Below, piece after piece: positions 33,330-45,038 of a stretch of DNA of 64,000 nucleotides. Origin of the DNA: Nephrocerus scutellatus (lineage: Eukaryota > Arthropoda > Insecta > Diptera > Pipunculidae); contig OX352761.1 of NCBI GenBank assembly GCA_947095585.1, forward strand, positions 19,483,277 through 19,547,276, read 5' to 3'. The translations under genes and the position numbers were made by a program. Each line of letters opens with the position of its first letter. Within the stretch, counting starts at the first letter, position 1. A model generated the notes under the pieces. The model was given only the letters and a program-made list of their open reading frames with translations. It had not been told where the DNA came from and did not search any database.

Positions 33330-33788
33330 TAAAGCAAGACTTTAAGTTTAGTTTGATAAATATTGTTTTACTTGTGACTAAGAAAAAACCAACTAAAAAC
33401 ATATCGAGTTTGTTTCTTAAGTCTTTTGCATAAAATTTGTTCAATATACTAGCAGTTTTGTACTGTTTTTTAGGTTTCCTAAAACGCTGCAAGATGTACA
33501 TCACTCCTTTTACTTGTGACTAAGAAAAACCAACGAAAAACATATCGAGTTTGTTTCTTAAGTCTTTTGTATAAAATTTGTTCGATATACTAGCAGTGTT
33601 GTACTGTTTTTTAGGTTTCCTAAAACGGTGCAAGATGTACATCACTCCTTTTACGTGTGACTAAGAAAAACCAACGAAAAACATATCGAGTTTGTTTCTT
33701 AAGTCTTTTGTATAAAATTTGTTCGATATACTAGCAGTTTTGTACTGTTTTTTAGGTTTCCTAAAACAGTGCAAGATGTTCATCACTC
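33330..33788. repeat. Tandem repeat, three units of 141-142 bp
   Basis: Units start at CTTGTGACTAAGAAAAA (33371), the same at 33513, and CGTGTGACTAAGAAAAA (33654). Each contains ACATATCGAGTTTGTTTCTTAAG, GATATACTAGCAGT, TACTGTTTTTTAGGTTTCC and GCAAGATGTxCATCACTC. The units are nearly identical, so the expansion is recent. Diverged single units occur at 35221-35360, 35425-35520 and 37250-37340. Confidence 0.85.
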
Positions 33789-33794
33789 TTCAGA

Positions 33795-34030
33795 TCTTAC
33801 ATGGCATATTTTCGCCCTAAACTTGAATACAAATGTTTTGCCTGGGCAGGTGCCCCAAGACCACATTGCATCTAATAGACAGAATTCAGAACCGCGCGAT
33901 AAAATTTATTGGTGACGCAAATAACGCAAAAACAATAGAATCGCTTTAACATCTCTGTGTTTCCGCATTTGTATGAACTGCAGTCATTTAAGACACACGT
34001 GCATAGACATCTCATCTTTTCCTCACACTA
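33795..34030 (+). mobile_element. LINE reverse-transcriptase C-terminal fragment
   Basis: Plus strand reads CFCLGRCPKTTLHLIDRIQN, RAIKFIGDANNAKTIESL and LCVSAFV with frameshifts. This is the post-RT segment of jockey/CR1-type elements (WAGAPxTTLxLLDRIQNRAIxLIGD). The fragment begins directly at the end of the tandem repeat array. Confidence 0.6.
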
Positions 34031-34429
34031 ATTTCCTTTTTTTTAAATCCATTTATTTAATTTTTAGAAATCTTAAGTATTATTATTAGTAATAAATAAA
34101 TAACTTACTGTCTATATTAGTATTAACAAGTAAATTAACCTACGTGGGATTTCACTACTTTTTATAAAAGATAATATTTGCTTAAATCTAACAAAAAACA
34201 TTATTTTATTTTGCTGTATAAAACTTCTATAACTTACTCGACTAAAGACAAAAAAATTAAAAAATTCTTCTACAATATCTTATAAATTAAAACTTATACT
34301 AATTAAAACTACCTACAAGTAAATTTGTCAAAAACTTAAAAAACTAAATCACTACAAGTGTTGCAGTCATGTCTGTCTTTGTCTGTCCTTGAAGGCAGCT
34401 CGTAAAGATATCTGTCCCCCAACTGCCTC

Positions 34430-35125
34430 TCATTAGGGCTAAGTGTCGGCCACACTCCAGTCCAGCCACCAGTATATTTCTTTATTAAATCGCCTTCTAT
34501 CTACCCTGTCTCTTTCAGTATCTCCAGATAATATTTCCATCCTCCTTAAGGAATGAGGAATGCCGGATTCTTTTGTCTTCTAGCAACATGGTATATAACA
34601 GGTACGTTGCACGAGTCTGACAAGAGGTCCAATGCGTGCAGATACAGGAATGTCTCAGGTGGTATAAATCCACTCTCCAATGTATTTCTGAAATAACCTG
34701 GATTAGGATAAAATGCTCCAGAAATTGAGTAATTTTCGATATAGGCTGACCGAGTGAAATGGTTCCTAGTAAGATCAAGGATGACATTGTCAATTCTTGA
34801 TACTCCGGATGCATCCAGGAGTTTTTTGTTCGACACATAATGCCTATACTCAGAATGTTCGCTCCTGTACATTTGCATACATGCTCTAAGACATTTCCTC
34901 TCAAAGGCACAAAATTTTTCCGTATACGATGGGCTGATGTTCCACCATATTGGACACACGTACGTAAGAATTGGTCGAATGAATGCCTGATAGCAAACAA
35001 TCTTCACGTCACTTCTCAGATACTGTGAAAGGAAAAGCTTTTTGAGCGACATAAGTTTTCCAAAGCGATATTTACATGTTCATTGTAGTAAATAAATGTA
35101 TCCAGATGAACACCCAACAACAACA
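34430..35125 (-). mobile_element. jockey-type LINE, RT thumb and C-terminus
   Basis: Minus strand: GVHLDTFIYYNEHVNIALE, then MSLKKLFLSQYLRSDVKIV, YQAFIRPILTYVCPIWWNIS, KFCAFERKCLRACMQMYRSE, RIDNVILDLTRNHFTRS and PPETFLYLHALDLLSDS (35052-34546, an uninterrupted 168-aa frame). IRPILTYxCPIWW and FERKCLRxC are hallmarks of the jockey-clade thumb and tail. 5'-truncated. Confidence 0.8.
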
Positions 35126-35220
35126 CGTTAGCACGCTGTGCTAACCATTATAAGGGTGCAAATCCCTTTAATAATAAAATAAAATAAAAAACTGTATTAT
35201 GTTATGTTTGCTCTTGCACT

Positions 35221-35520
35221 AAAGCAAGACTTTAAGTTTTGTTTGATAAATATTGCTTTACTTGTTATTAAGAAAAATCAATGAACAACATATCAAGTTT
35301 GTTTCTTAAGTCGTTTGTTTCAAAATTTGTTTGATATACTAGCAATGTTTTGTACTGTAAATAAATATTATTTTAAATTGCAATTTTACACAATAACTTT
35401 TAAAATACGGTGATTAATTTTTGTTTACTAGTGACTGACTAAGCAAAAACCAACGAAGAAAATATCGAGTTCTTTTCTTAAATTCTTTGTTTAATTTTTT
35501 TTGATATTCCTATAAACCTA
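35221..35520. repeat. Diverged single units of the 142-bp repeat
   Basis: AAAGCAAGACTTTAAGTTT through CTTGTTATTAAGAAAAATCA and ATATCAAGTTTGTTTCTTAAG matches 33331-33420. A weaker copy follows at 35425-35515. Confidence 0.6.
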
Positions 35521-35639
35521 TAAAAGCGTTGAATGGGAAATAAAAACTTTCAACCCATACAATGCACCAGAATGTTATCCAGATGTTATCCTTCCAGCAC
35601 TTCTATGTAAAGGTTCCGCGAATTTTAGGGCACTACTGG

Positions 35640-36676
35640 TAAAAATAAAGCTAAGCCACATTCCTAAAAACAAAGGGAAGTTAAAGTGGTATTTATACGA
35701 AGAGGTGGCAATAAACCTCCAAATCAATTAAAATCATATCGACCAATCAGTATAACCCCATTTTTACTAAAAATGAAAGCTGATAGATCACTATCTAAGA
35801 GTGGGACCACTGAAAGTCGCACCAATACACGAACAACAATTCGCTTACCAAAAGCAGAAATCCACCATAATACGAGTAGCACTACATAAAATAATAAAAG
35901 AAATAGAAAAGGGATTTCAATCAAAGGAGATATCCCTATGTACCTTCTCGGATATAGAAGGGGCATTCGATATTGCGGGATAGTTGAACTGCTGGTGAAA
36001 TTCAATAACAGAGGACTAAAACCCATAAGATATGCCAACGATATTACAGAAATCTTTAAAAGTAAGCATGAACAAACTGTTGGGGATATAATATAACATG
36101 CCCCCAAAAAAAAGATGGCTGTGGTATAAAAAAAGGGGGCTATCTATCAACTCAAACAAAACTAGAATAATATCCATACACCAAAAGGAGGCAAATAAAT
36201 ATTCCAATCATAAAAATTCAATAAACGGAAGTAAATCTTAAAGAGGAAGCAAAATATCGAGGAATTATGCTAAATATGAAACTCATGTGGGAGAAACATA
36301 TAAGTATGGTGACCGAAAAGTTTACAATAGCGCTTTGAACATTAAGACAATTACTCGGTAAATCATAGGTAAATCATACCAAACAGGTACAATAAAAAGC
36401 TTTAGACATATTCCTATATTCCTCTATGCGGAATAAATAGCAAAATAAAAAATTGGGCAAGAAAATGCATAAATAAATTCTGGGGAAATACAGAAGATCT
36501 AAAACACTCAAAGAAATTCCTAAACTTCGACCACGAAAGAGCAAAAGCTGCAACTACCACCTACTTATATAGGGATCATTAGTGAAGCAGTTACTAAAAC
36601 GAAGAAAAGGAGACAATTTCGCACTTCCTAACAGACAAAAAAAGAATTAAAACTAAAGGCAAAACTACATTAAGGG
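35640..36676 (+). mobile_element. Non-LTR RT fragment (IEGAFD motif), degraded
   Basis: Plus-strand frames read VVFIRRGGNKPPNQLKSYRP then ISITPFLLK; next IHEQQFAYQKQKSTIIRVAL and ALCTF-like LCTFSDIEGAFDIAG; then GLKPIRYANDITEIF (YADD decayed to YAND); and EEAKYRGIMLNMKLMWEKHI with VTEKFTIAL. This gives RT blocks from the fingers to the start of the thumb in order, in several frames with stops. A SINE interrupts it at 36677, with LINE-like sequence resuming near 36906. Confidence 0.7.
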
Positions 36677-36905
36677 AATAATAATAATAATAATAATATT
36701 CGGCGCGACAGACCGTGCGGTACAAGGTCTAGCTTCTCGCGAGCATTTGTGTTGTGCATGTATATTTTGTGGACACAAATGGAAGGGACTTACAATTTAA
36801 GACCGGATCCGAACGGCGAATTAAGAAGCTTTCCATGACAAGTTATTACTGAACGGAACGTTTGTCACCCATTCGCGAGAGGTGGGATACCGTGAAAAAT
36901 ACTTG
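36677..36905 (-). mobile_element. SINE copy S2, 5'-truncated, nested in a LINE
   Basis: (ATT)n tail on the minus strand (TAATAATAAT, 36677-36700), then the SINE body (CGGCGCGACAGACCG, GTGTTGTGCATGTATATTTT, CACAAATGGAAGGGAC, GAGAAGCTTTCC-like block, CGCGAGAGGTGG). The tRNA-like head is missing. Inserted into the LINE fragment at 35640. Confidence 0.8.
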
Positions 36906-37577
36906 TGGAAGGGAAGAATACTACCAACAAATTCCAGCCAATGGAATAATCCTTATTAAAAACTAAAAGATTTTTATGTTCAAAGAACAAGGGGCACAAT
37001 AGATCCATGCATGTCGCTATGCAAGTGTACACACCCTAATTTCTATCGTTTCGTACCAGTAAAGCTCTGTACCGAATACATATTTTTTGTTTGATATGCT
37101 GGTACAGTGTCTTCTGTACTGCAAATAATTTAATTTTAGGATATAAATAGCAATTATATATTAAATTGTTAATGTATTGTATCGTTCTAGTAAAGATTTG
37201 TACTGTAAAGGATATGACGGTGACTGAACGTTTTGACTTTTAAATATATTTATGATCTACTTGTGGCTAAGAAAAACCCATGTGCATACAATATCCAGTT
37301 CGTTTCTTAATTTTTTTGTTTGATATATGATGGTAAAGTATTTGTACTTAAATAACTTAGTTGTAGTAATGACAATTTTATATAAATTTTTTAAGTATTG
37401 TGAGAATTTTCGGAACACTGAGTTGGGTCACTATGAACATTTTATAAATATTTCAATGTGCATTTGACAGTAGTTTAGTATTATAAAAATATAATATTTA
37501 TAATAACATCAATTTTTGTCAAATTTATAAAAAGTCTTTACTTCAAAAGAGAAGTGAATTAAATTTCTACTATTAGG
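36906..37577. other. LINE remnant then unassigned DNA
   Basis: 36906-37000 may be the continuation of the LINE fragment interrupted by SINE S2. Around 37250-37340 a diverged unit of the 142-bp repeat is present (CTTGTGGCTAAGAAAAACCC). No gene. Confidence 0.4.
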
Positions 37578-37695
37578 AAGGTGGTTGGTACGTTGAACTA
37601 CTGAGCGGGAGGTTTGAAGTTTGAATTCCAGAAAAACACGAAAAAAATTTCCCACCTGTCGTGAATGTCTGATAAAGATCCGAGAAATAAATGCT
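37578..37695 (+). mobile_element. SINE copy S3, head fragment
   Basis: GGTGGTTGGTACGTTGAACT, CTGAGCGGGAGGTTTGAAG, B box GTTTGAATTCC, then CCACCTGTCGTGAATGTCTG. This matches the first 110 bp of the SINE in plus orientation. The body resumes about 375 bp further on. Confidence 0.6.
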
Positions 37696-38059
37696 ATGAT
37701 TGATTGATTCTCTATTTTATGTAAATTGTATGTTATCTGCTAAGCTTGTTGCGTGTCTGCAGGTGGTTATTTCATAATTTCGTTTTTATACAGAGTTAAG
37801 AATTATTTTATTTTTATTTCTTGATTGAGAGATAAAAGATAAAAGAATTTAGAAATATATTAGTTTTGGGCACAGTTTAAATTCACAAAATGCCCTGCAA
37901 GCTCTTTTAGGTTTTTTTTTTGGTAATCTAGGATGCTCTCCAGATCTGCTGGTATTTCTTTAAGTATTGTTTGTTATTATAAAGTTAAGTTGTGTTCTGT
38001 TATATATATTAATCTTGTCTCGAATTTCAAAGGGCCTTTTAAATCGTATTTTATATGTG

Positions 38060-38140
38060 GGTTTAAAAATGTACAGTCCCTTCCATTTGAGTGCAAATAT
38101 AAAACACGCTCAACACGTATGGTCACGAGAAGCTAAACTC
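38060..38140 (+). mobile_element. SINE copy S3, body fragment
   Basis: GTACAGTCCCTTCCATTTGA through CACGAGAAGCTAAAC matches the second half of the SINE in plus orientation (compare GTAGATCCCTTCCATTTGTG at 55950). Read with 37578-37695 as one SINE split by an AT-rich insertion of about 365 bp. Confidence 0.55.
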
Positions 38141-39500
38141 TGGATTTACCAATTATATTAACACAAGGTAAAAAGCTATACGGTAGGATTTTAAAAATTC
38201 TAAAACTTTGGTTCAATATCAAAAGAAAAAAAATTGTATAGAATATACCAGACATCTCGTGAGGAGAGAAGTAGCAAAAAAGATGATTTTTGGGATCAAT
38301 TTATATGGCAGGTACATCAACCTCAATGTTTATCTGTCTCGTACATCAAATTATTTTATAAAAATTTTTAAAATCGTAATTTCCATTCTTCAGTTATTTC
38401 AAAAACATCTAAAACGTAGCGTTGGCCACGAAACGTCGAGTTGAGGTTTGTCCTTTCTGTGTGCTAATACCAGACAAGAGCAAGAAAAGTAAACAACAGT
38501 CTCCTCATAATCTACGTCCTTAACACTTCTACAGAATTAATTAAAATCTATACGTATGTTGCCCAAAAAGGCAGCGTCCTATATGTATCCTTAGAATAGC
38601 ACTTTAGCGCCACCAGCTTTAATCTTATCGTACTTGGCTTGGTAGAATACATATGAGCGTGTTTGTCCAGCTCTTATTTTCAAATATTTCAGAACTGCCA
38701 ATTCAGGCGTCTTAATAGGCCACCAAACACTAAGTGGATAGTTATATCCTATATGCCTAGTGAGTTCTTCCACCCTACAGCTGCCCACATTATGTGGATT
38801 TTGAAATCTACATCACTCATCTCGTTAAGAGAAAAGTGGTAGGACAACGCAATTTATGACTTCAGTGACCTGATTGCCGGATGAATTATGTAGATATTTT
38901 AGTACAGTAGTCTGAGAGACAAACAAAAGTTTCCACATTAGGTTTATCACAGAAGACTCCAACCCCTACTCTAACGTCTAGCTTGGAGCTACTGCTTCGT
39001 TTTTCAGTATAGAATCGCACTTCTCAAGCGCGGGCTCGTTCCACTCCAATGATGATGTTCTATTCTACGAACTCTCTATGTGCCTTGTTTAGCTTCCAGT
39101 CATAGATTGCAAAATCTTAACTGCCGACCTCTGATCCCGATATCGTTATTTTACCGGCATAAGAACTTGTAGTCCGGAGCCATCACTGCGATTTGCGATG
39201 GTGCTGCTCGTCTCTAGATTCGATGCGATCATCTTACTTATGAAAGATCTTCTTACTTATAAAAGGGGGAGACGGTTCAAGTTATACGCCTATATTTGTT
39301 CCGGCCTTTGGTGAGCGCTGATCTCGGTATTTTTGTTTTGTTTTTTAAAATTAGATTCCATTTTCGGTTTCTCACGGGTGTCGGAGGCGGTGCAGAGATC
39401 CGTGTACAGGTAGAGCTGATTACCACTGTAATTCACATGGGTTCCTTGGTGCTAACTGTCAAACTTTAATGACAAAAGTTGAACATTTTAATATAAGGAA
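38141..39500. other. Unassigned region
   Basis: No supported gene. The minus frame at 38591-38788 (TPELAVLKYLKIRAGQTRSY) looks protein-like but short, with no domain I know. 38900-39450 reads like old mobile-element sequence on the minus strand, but I cannot classify it. Confidence 0.35.
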
Positions 39501-39799
39501 TTAATAATAATAATAATATTCGACGCGACAGATCGTTGCAGTCCAACGCCTAGCTTATCGCGACCATTTGTGTTGTGCATGTACATTTTTACACACAAAT
39601 GGAAGGGACCTACAATTTATTGCCGTATCCGAAGCGAAGCGAATTGAGAAGCTTTCCGTGGCAAGTTATTACTCTCGGATATTTGTCAAAAAATCCGCGA
39701 GAAGTGGAACCGTGAAAATACTTTTGGTATTTTCTGGGATTCGAACTACGAACCCCCTGCTCAGAAATCTATGCACTTAACCACTGAGCAACAGCGCCC
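39501..39799 (-). mobile_element. SINE copy S4, near full length
   Basis: Minus strand: GGGCGCTGTTGCTCAGTGG (A-box region), GGGGGTTCGTAGTTCGAATCCC (B-box region), SINE body, and an (ATT)n tail (39501-39520). Good copy showing the tRNA-derived promoter. Confidence 0.85.
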
Positions 39800-41471
39800 A
39801 CAGTATTAGGGATTTTCTAAACTTAATCTCAAAATTAAAGGAACAATTTTTGCGATTTAATTAAAAGTTTGAAACATTTTAGATATTTTCTTCTTCGAAT
39901 TAATATTTCCTAAAATACGAGTAAGCAATTATGTGTTTGCAAATTTTAAACATATCTTTCCTTATGCTCTCCATGTAAGTGAAATGAATGATTTCATTCA
40001 TAGAATTCGCAACTTAATTCAATCTGTAACACGACAGTGAATAAATACTCATAACAACTCTATACAATAGCAGCAATTACAACGACATCATCTTCATATA
40101 TATACGAGTATCTGCCACTCTGTCACTTTATAGATACACGAGCAGTGGAATATCTCGTAGCTGCTTTTCACAGCGTACTCATCATTCTTATCTACATAAT
40201 TTTTCCTCTTTCTGCATTATACGAGTATCATCCACAAAGATATTCTCGTAACTTGACGAAATCGAGCATCGCTCCCTCTTATAAAGTAGCAACAAACTTC
40301 AGCACATACGCATTTATATTTTAGCACAGTGCAATTTTCTCTAAAAAGCGTGGATGTCGAGTGTGGAATGAGATAGCATGCAGATACAGTTGGGCCTACA
40401 TATCATGATGACGATGACGATGTTTACGTTAGCTTTAGGTTGGTAGGATGACGCTCTGTGGATGACTGGATGTTTATTGGATACTTGATGACGCTACAGA
40501 TCCCGCCACCGCCACCGCCACCAACACCACCGTCTGTCGTAATGGTGGAAACGACATTTTATTAATAATGTAGCTGCGCGCTTTGTTATGTGGCTTACGG
40601 TGCTGCACCGTGTGAATGTGTATATGCAGCGTATTTAGAAGATCCGGTTCTGGTTGACCTCCTTCCGGTTGCTGTGCTGTGTAATGCGTGCGACGACGTT
40701 TTTGATATTGTTGTTGCCACAGTTATCGTATTCATATTACATCGCAAATTAGTACGTACGAAGATGAAGATATTAATATTAATTACGAATTCTTGGTATG
40801 GTATTTGTATATGTAGTGATCAGATTTTTAAAAAGTTTATAAAAAAGTTATTTATTGAAATATCAACTTGATCGATTGATTGATGACGATTGATCATCGC
40901 TAGATATTATATATGTACAGAACTATCTTCCTATATCTACGCGTAACTTACTTTCCTACCATTGTTTAACGTAATGTATTTAAACTTTGTATCCCTAGCT
41001 CCCAGATCTGTCTTGTGAAATACTCGCAGATCTCTCCATTCCACCATTCCCTTGTAATGCTCCTAAGCATTATTTACTCGGCATATCTTAATGGAGGCGG
41101 ATTCTAATTTTTAATTTATTTATGCATCACTGAAAAGTAACTGAAAAATGCGTGCAAGAAAAAAACCGAAAACGAAATCCCACAAAATTTCTCATATTCT
41201 GATTTAATAAGAATGATATTAAGTATCTCCTGTATCATCGACCACAACACAATGAACCATTTTGGTGTAACTCTTGAGATTTAGACGTTCGTGTGACCAA
41301 CACTCCTTCGTCAGGTTTATATTTTAGACATTTTAATTGTTGTTCTATTGATTAGTTACGTCAATGTGAATAGTTTTAGTAGAATAAGTGGATTCTTGGA
41401 ATAAAAGACATTCTTACCTTCAAATCGTCGAATTCTCTAGTCTAGTACCCGTATTCTTGAAATCTGTGGAT
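39800..41471. other. Low-repeat island; no gene supported
   Basis: Mixed composition. It includes a CCACCGCCACCGCCACCAAC-type stretch at 40503-40530 and TATA-like TATAAAG at 40280, but no spliced or unspliced coding model I can defend. Could be regulatory. Confidence 0.35.
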
Positions 41472-42785
41472 ATATTCTTATTTTTGGATTCTTCTACAAC
41501 GTCCGCCAATGAACTCGATTTATCGCCTGAGGCTTCTAGAGTCGTCCCAGGTCCCCTGGGATCTTGTTTCCTCTTCTATTGTCCTTTTCCATGTCTTGCT
41601 TTGATGGCCAACTCGGCGGCTTCCTTGTGGATTCCAGTCGAGAGCTAGTTTCGTAATATCGTCCGCTGGCTTTCTCAAACTGTGGCCACTCACGCTCCAT
41701 TTTCTTCGTCTGATGGTGATCGCGATTGCTTCCTGACGCGTTACTCTCCACAAGTCCGGATTGATGATAATGTCCGGCCATCTTATTCTCAGTATCCCCC
41801 TTAAGCACTTGTTGAAGAAGACTTGGAGGCGCATGAGAGAACGTTAGATCTGAAGATCGTTAGCTTCAGAATCGAGAGATCACATGTTCCAATAGCGTTA
41901 ACGCGAAGTAGTTTTGTTTTTGAGACGTTAATTTTTAAACCCACTTTGTTAGCGTGGAGTTCTAGTGGGTTTAATTTTAGCTTCACGTCACCGATTGATA
42001 TAGACGACAGATATCATCGGCATAGTCCAGGTCTTCTAGGCCGGGAAAAACATTTCAGGGCAAACCCGATGTAGTACGGGTCGATGACATATGTGAAAAG
42101 CAATGGTGAGAGGGTGCAACCTTGCTTGACTACCGAGTAGATGTTGAAAGGTGAGCCAAGATGACCGTGACTGAATGACGCGGCATATTGAGTCGCGGTA
42201 CAGCTCCTTAATGATGTAAATGAGTTTTTCCGGAACACCATAGCTAGAAAAAATCTGTCACATCATGTTTCGGCCCACGCTATCAAAAACGCGTTTAAAA
42301 TCCACAAAAACCATGTACAGAGGAGAGCGATACTCAACTGACTGTTCAATGATTATACGCTGGGTGTTAATTTGATCAGTACAAGAACGGTTTGGGCGAA
42401 ATCCTGGCTATTCAAAATTGGCTCTAACGCATTCCGTAAGCGCCTAGCTATTATAGAGGAGATCACTTTGTTTATGGTGTTTAGCAGGGTAATTCCTCTT
42501 CCGTTTTCGCACGTGCTCAAATCACTTTTCTTGGGGATTTTGACGATAAGGAATGCGTTCAGATTCGCAGATACCTTGATATATCGCATGCAATGTTCGC
42601 AATGTTGCAGTGAACGAGTTGTTGTCCTTATCTCATCCAACGAAGGAGTAGCGAAGCTGATGTTAAGTAGCATATTAGGGTGCATATGTTGGTTGATGGA
42701 CGTGCCTGGTGAGATACAATTCAAAACATTCTTAAAATGTTCTATCCAGCGTGTTAATTATGGTTCCTCCATAAGGATCAAAGAG
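41472..42785 (-). mobile_element. Second LINE family copy B1, RT to C-terminus
   Basis: Minus-strand order: RT N-terminal SLDEIRTTTRSLQ; KKSDLSTCENGRGITLLNTI and SSIIARRLRNALEPILN (42724-42353); DSVGRN-type F(V)DFKRVFDS; HLGSPFNIYSVVKQGCTLSP with LLFTYVIDPYYIGFA (42241-42014); LDYADD region; KVGLKINVSKTKLLRVNAIG (41986-41880); FFNKCLRGILRIRWPDIIIN; QEAIAITIRRRKWSVSGHSL and KTWKRTIEEETRSQG (41834-41520). Frameshifts break it. It is distinct from the RTE-type family in sequence and carries a different 3' end. Confidence 0.8.
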
Positions 42786-44605
42786 CCGTTTATTGCCTTA
42801 ACAGGGTAGTTGATGTGGTGTTTTTTTGTTGGCGAGCTTAAGAGCGAGTTGTTAGACTGTGCTGTATTGTCTACTATCATATACCTTATATAGTTAACAC
42901 ATATTACAAAGCAATTTGTAACTATCTTGGCCGAATTAATATAATTGAATATATTAAAACAACGCACACACACTCAGATACAGATAAAAAACAACTTTAT
43001 AACAGAGGCTACGATGAACGGGCATACACGAGTATGTATATATTCGGAAGATGTGTTTTATATTATAAGATATAACAATAACAATAACATACAATTTAGA
43101 ATCATTCACCACCAAATCGAATCAAGATTTACTTCACCCAAACATGCATGAACGGTAGAAATAGTCTACAAACAAATTTGCAACCATACCAAATCTTAGA
43201 ATTTAATTGTACTTTGGCTTATTTTTACGCAATTTTAGATTGATTTTCTGGTACAGTGCATATTCCCTGTCCTGTTCGAAAAAAAAAACAAAATTTGTTT
43301 TATGCCCCGGCGGCGGAGCGGTGACAATTTGCAACAATTCTTTTCTTTGAAGATGAAAATAAAAGCAGACAACCTGTTGCGAAGTGTTGAGTCAACTTAA
43401 CAGCAGGACATTTTTACAAATTAACGCAGCTGAAAACTAAAGCTAATTGCAGCAAAAACTCCCAGCCAAGTGTATCAACGGGAGTATAGCTTCCGTAAAG
43501 CAAAGCAAACAATTGAAGGAAAAATACCGACTCAAAGGACCAACGACCGCACAGTAAGTGAACAAGCGAAAACCAACAGACAACTCACAACGGACAGGTA
43601 CATATCACGCATTCTGATACGACAAACTGAAGTTGTCGCATATTATGGTTTGCGAAAATTGAGATTTATTACTTCGAGCAAATGCTACCTGTCTCTATGA
43701 CTAAATAGAAAGACAATCACCTTTTGTGGTTCCGGTTGGGTTACCTTTAGTCTCGGTTGGCGTACAAAATATTTGCAAAACATCAAATTAAGGCCACTAC
43801 TTTGAATGTTTCAATTTGAGAATATTTATTGCTGGGAATGGAAAGAGCAGTTGAAATGATTTGGAGATTTGGATAACTATTATCACGTATCAGCTATAGT
43901 CTTTCTTCAAAATAGTATACGATTATTTATCACTATCTCTGTATATATTTCCATTTTTCTTTAATTAAATTGTCATTTTATTTAATTGGATTTTTCAAAC
44001 TAAGCGGAAATATTGAAATTACTAATCGATTAGCATTAACGGTACATACTAATTATTGCTTAATAACAAATAATCAACTGTGCTACATTTGTGTCAAGCA
44101 ATATCAGGTATATATCTATCAAGTGGTGTCTGTGCGTTCATGTTAATTATTTGTTCTTGTTTTTATTTTTTGATAAAAATTCTTCGATTAAGTGATAATA
44201 AGAAAGAATATGAAGACTAAATCATATTTTATCTATTGCATGGTAAATTTCGAAACATTCGTTTGCGTTATTTAGTCGCATTTAAGAAGAATATAAAATC
44301 ACTTATGACCCTGAGAGTTATACTTAGGAATCTTGCAAACCATTGTAGATAAAAGTTGGTAGAAAAGACCACAACGGAGTTTAATGTAACTGACTTCTTG
44401 ACATAAAAAGGTCGCATCATATATTGGAATTCAAATTTTTAACTTGTTTACAAACAGAACAACACATGTTCTGCACATAATTTATTAATATGTTATCGAT
44501 TTAACTTATATTTTTAAATCCTTTCTTTTAGTTAACTAACTGTTCTATAACAGATCAATAAACATGAGTCGTCTGTTGCGAGAGTTTAAAAAATTCTATC
44601 TATGA
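42786..44605. other. No gene supported
   Basis: Mostly AT-rich unique DNA. 43290-43560 is less AT-rich and ends near a consensus donor ACA|GTAAGTG (43553), so it could be a plus-strand 5' exon, but no start codon with a protein-like frame is evident. Confidence 0.35.
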
Positions 44606-44876
44606 AGTGGCGCAACAGACCATGCGGTCCAAGGCCTGACTTCTCGCAACCATTTTGTGTTGAGCATGCATATTTTTGCACACAAATGGAGCGACCTACA
44701 ATTTAATGCCGGATCCGAACGGCGAATTGAGAAGCTTTCAGCGACAAGTTATTACCCTCGGACGTTTGTCAAACTTTCGCGAGAGGTGGGACACCGTGAA
44801 AAATACTTAGGTGTTACTGGGATTCGAACCCCCTGCTCAGCAGTCCATGCTCTCTCTCCTCTGAGCCACGGCGCCA
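44606..44876 (-). mobile_element. SINE copy S5, best tRNA-like head
   Basis: Minus strand: GGCGCCGTGGCTCAGAGGAG with A box TGGCTCAGAGG, and exact B box GGTTCGAATCC (plus 44820-44830). Then the body with CCCACCTCTCGCGAAAG and CACAAATGGAGCG. The 3' tail is degraded: no clear (ATT)n, only TCTATCTATG near 44598. Confidence 0.85.
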
Positions 44877-45038
44877 TAACTAAATTATACTTCAAAATAA
44901 ATTTGAAAAAAGAACGAAGAAAATTACATTTTCTTAGTATGTTTCTTAAGTCTTCTGTTTTCATTTGATATCCAGAAATTTTCTTAAGAACCTTAACTTA
45001 ATTGTATGTTCGTTCGTTTGTAAGTATGTATATAGAAA

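Noticed and set aside
33330..33788. CRISPR-like array
   Set aside because: Three long units of 141-142 bp repeated throughout without unique spacers, in a eukaryotic genome; it is a tandem satellite.
44820..44876. A tRNA gene, because exact A- and B-box-like sequences are present
   Set aside because: The same head occurs in many dispersed copies followed by a common body and (ATT)n tail, and no cloverleaf is complete; it is a SINE head.
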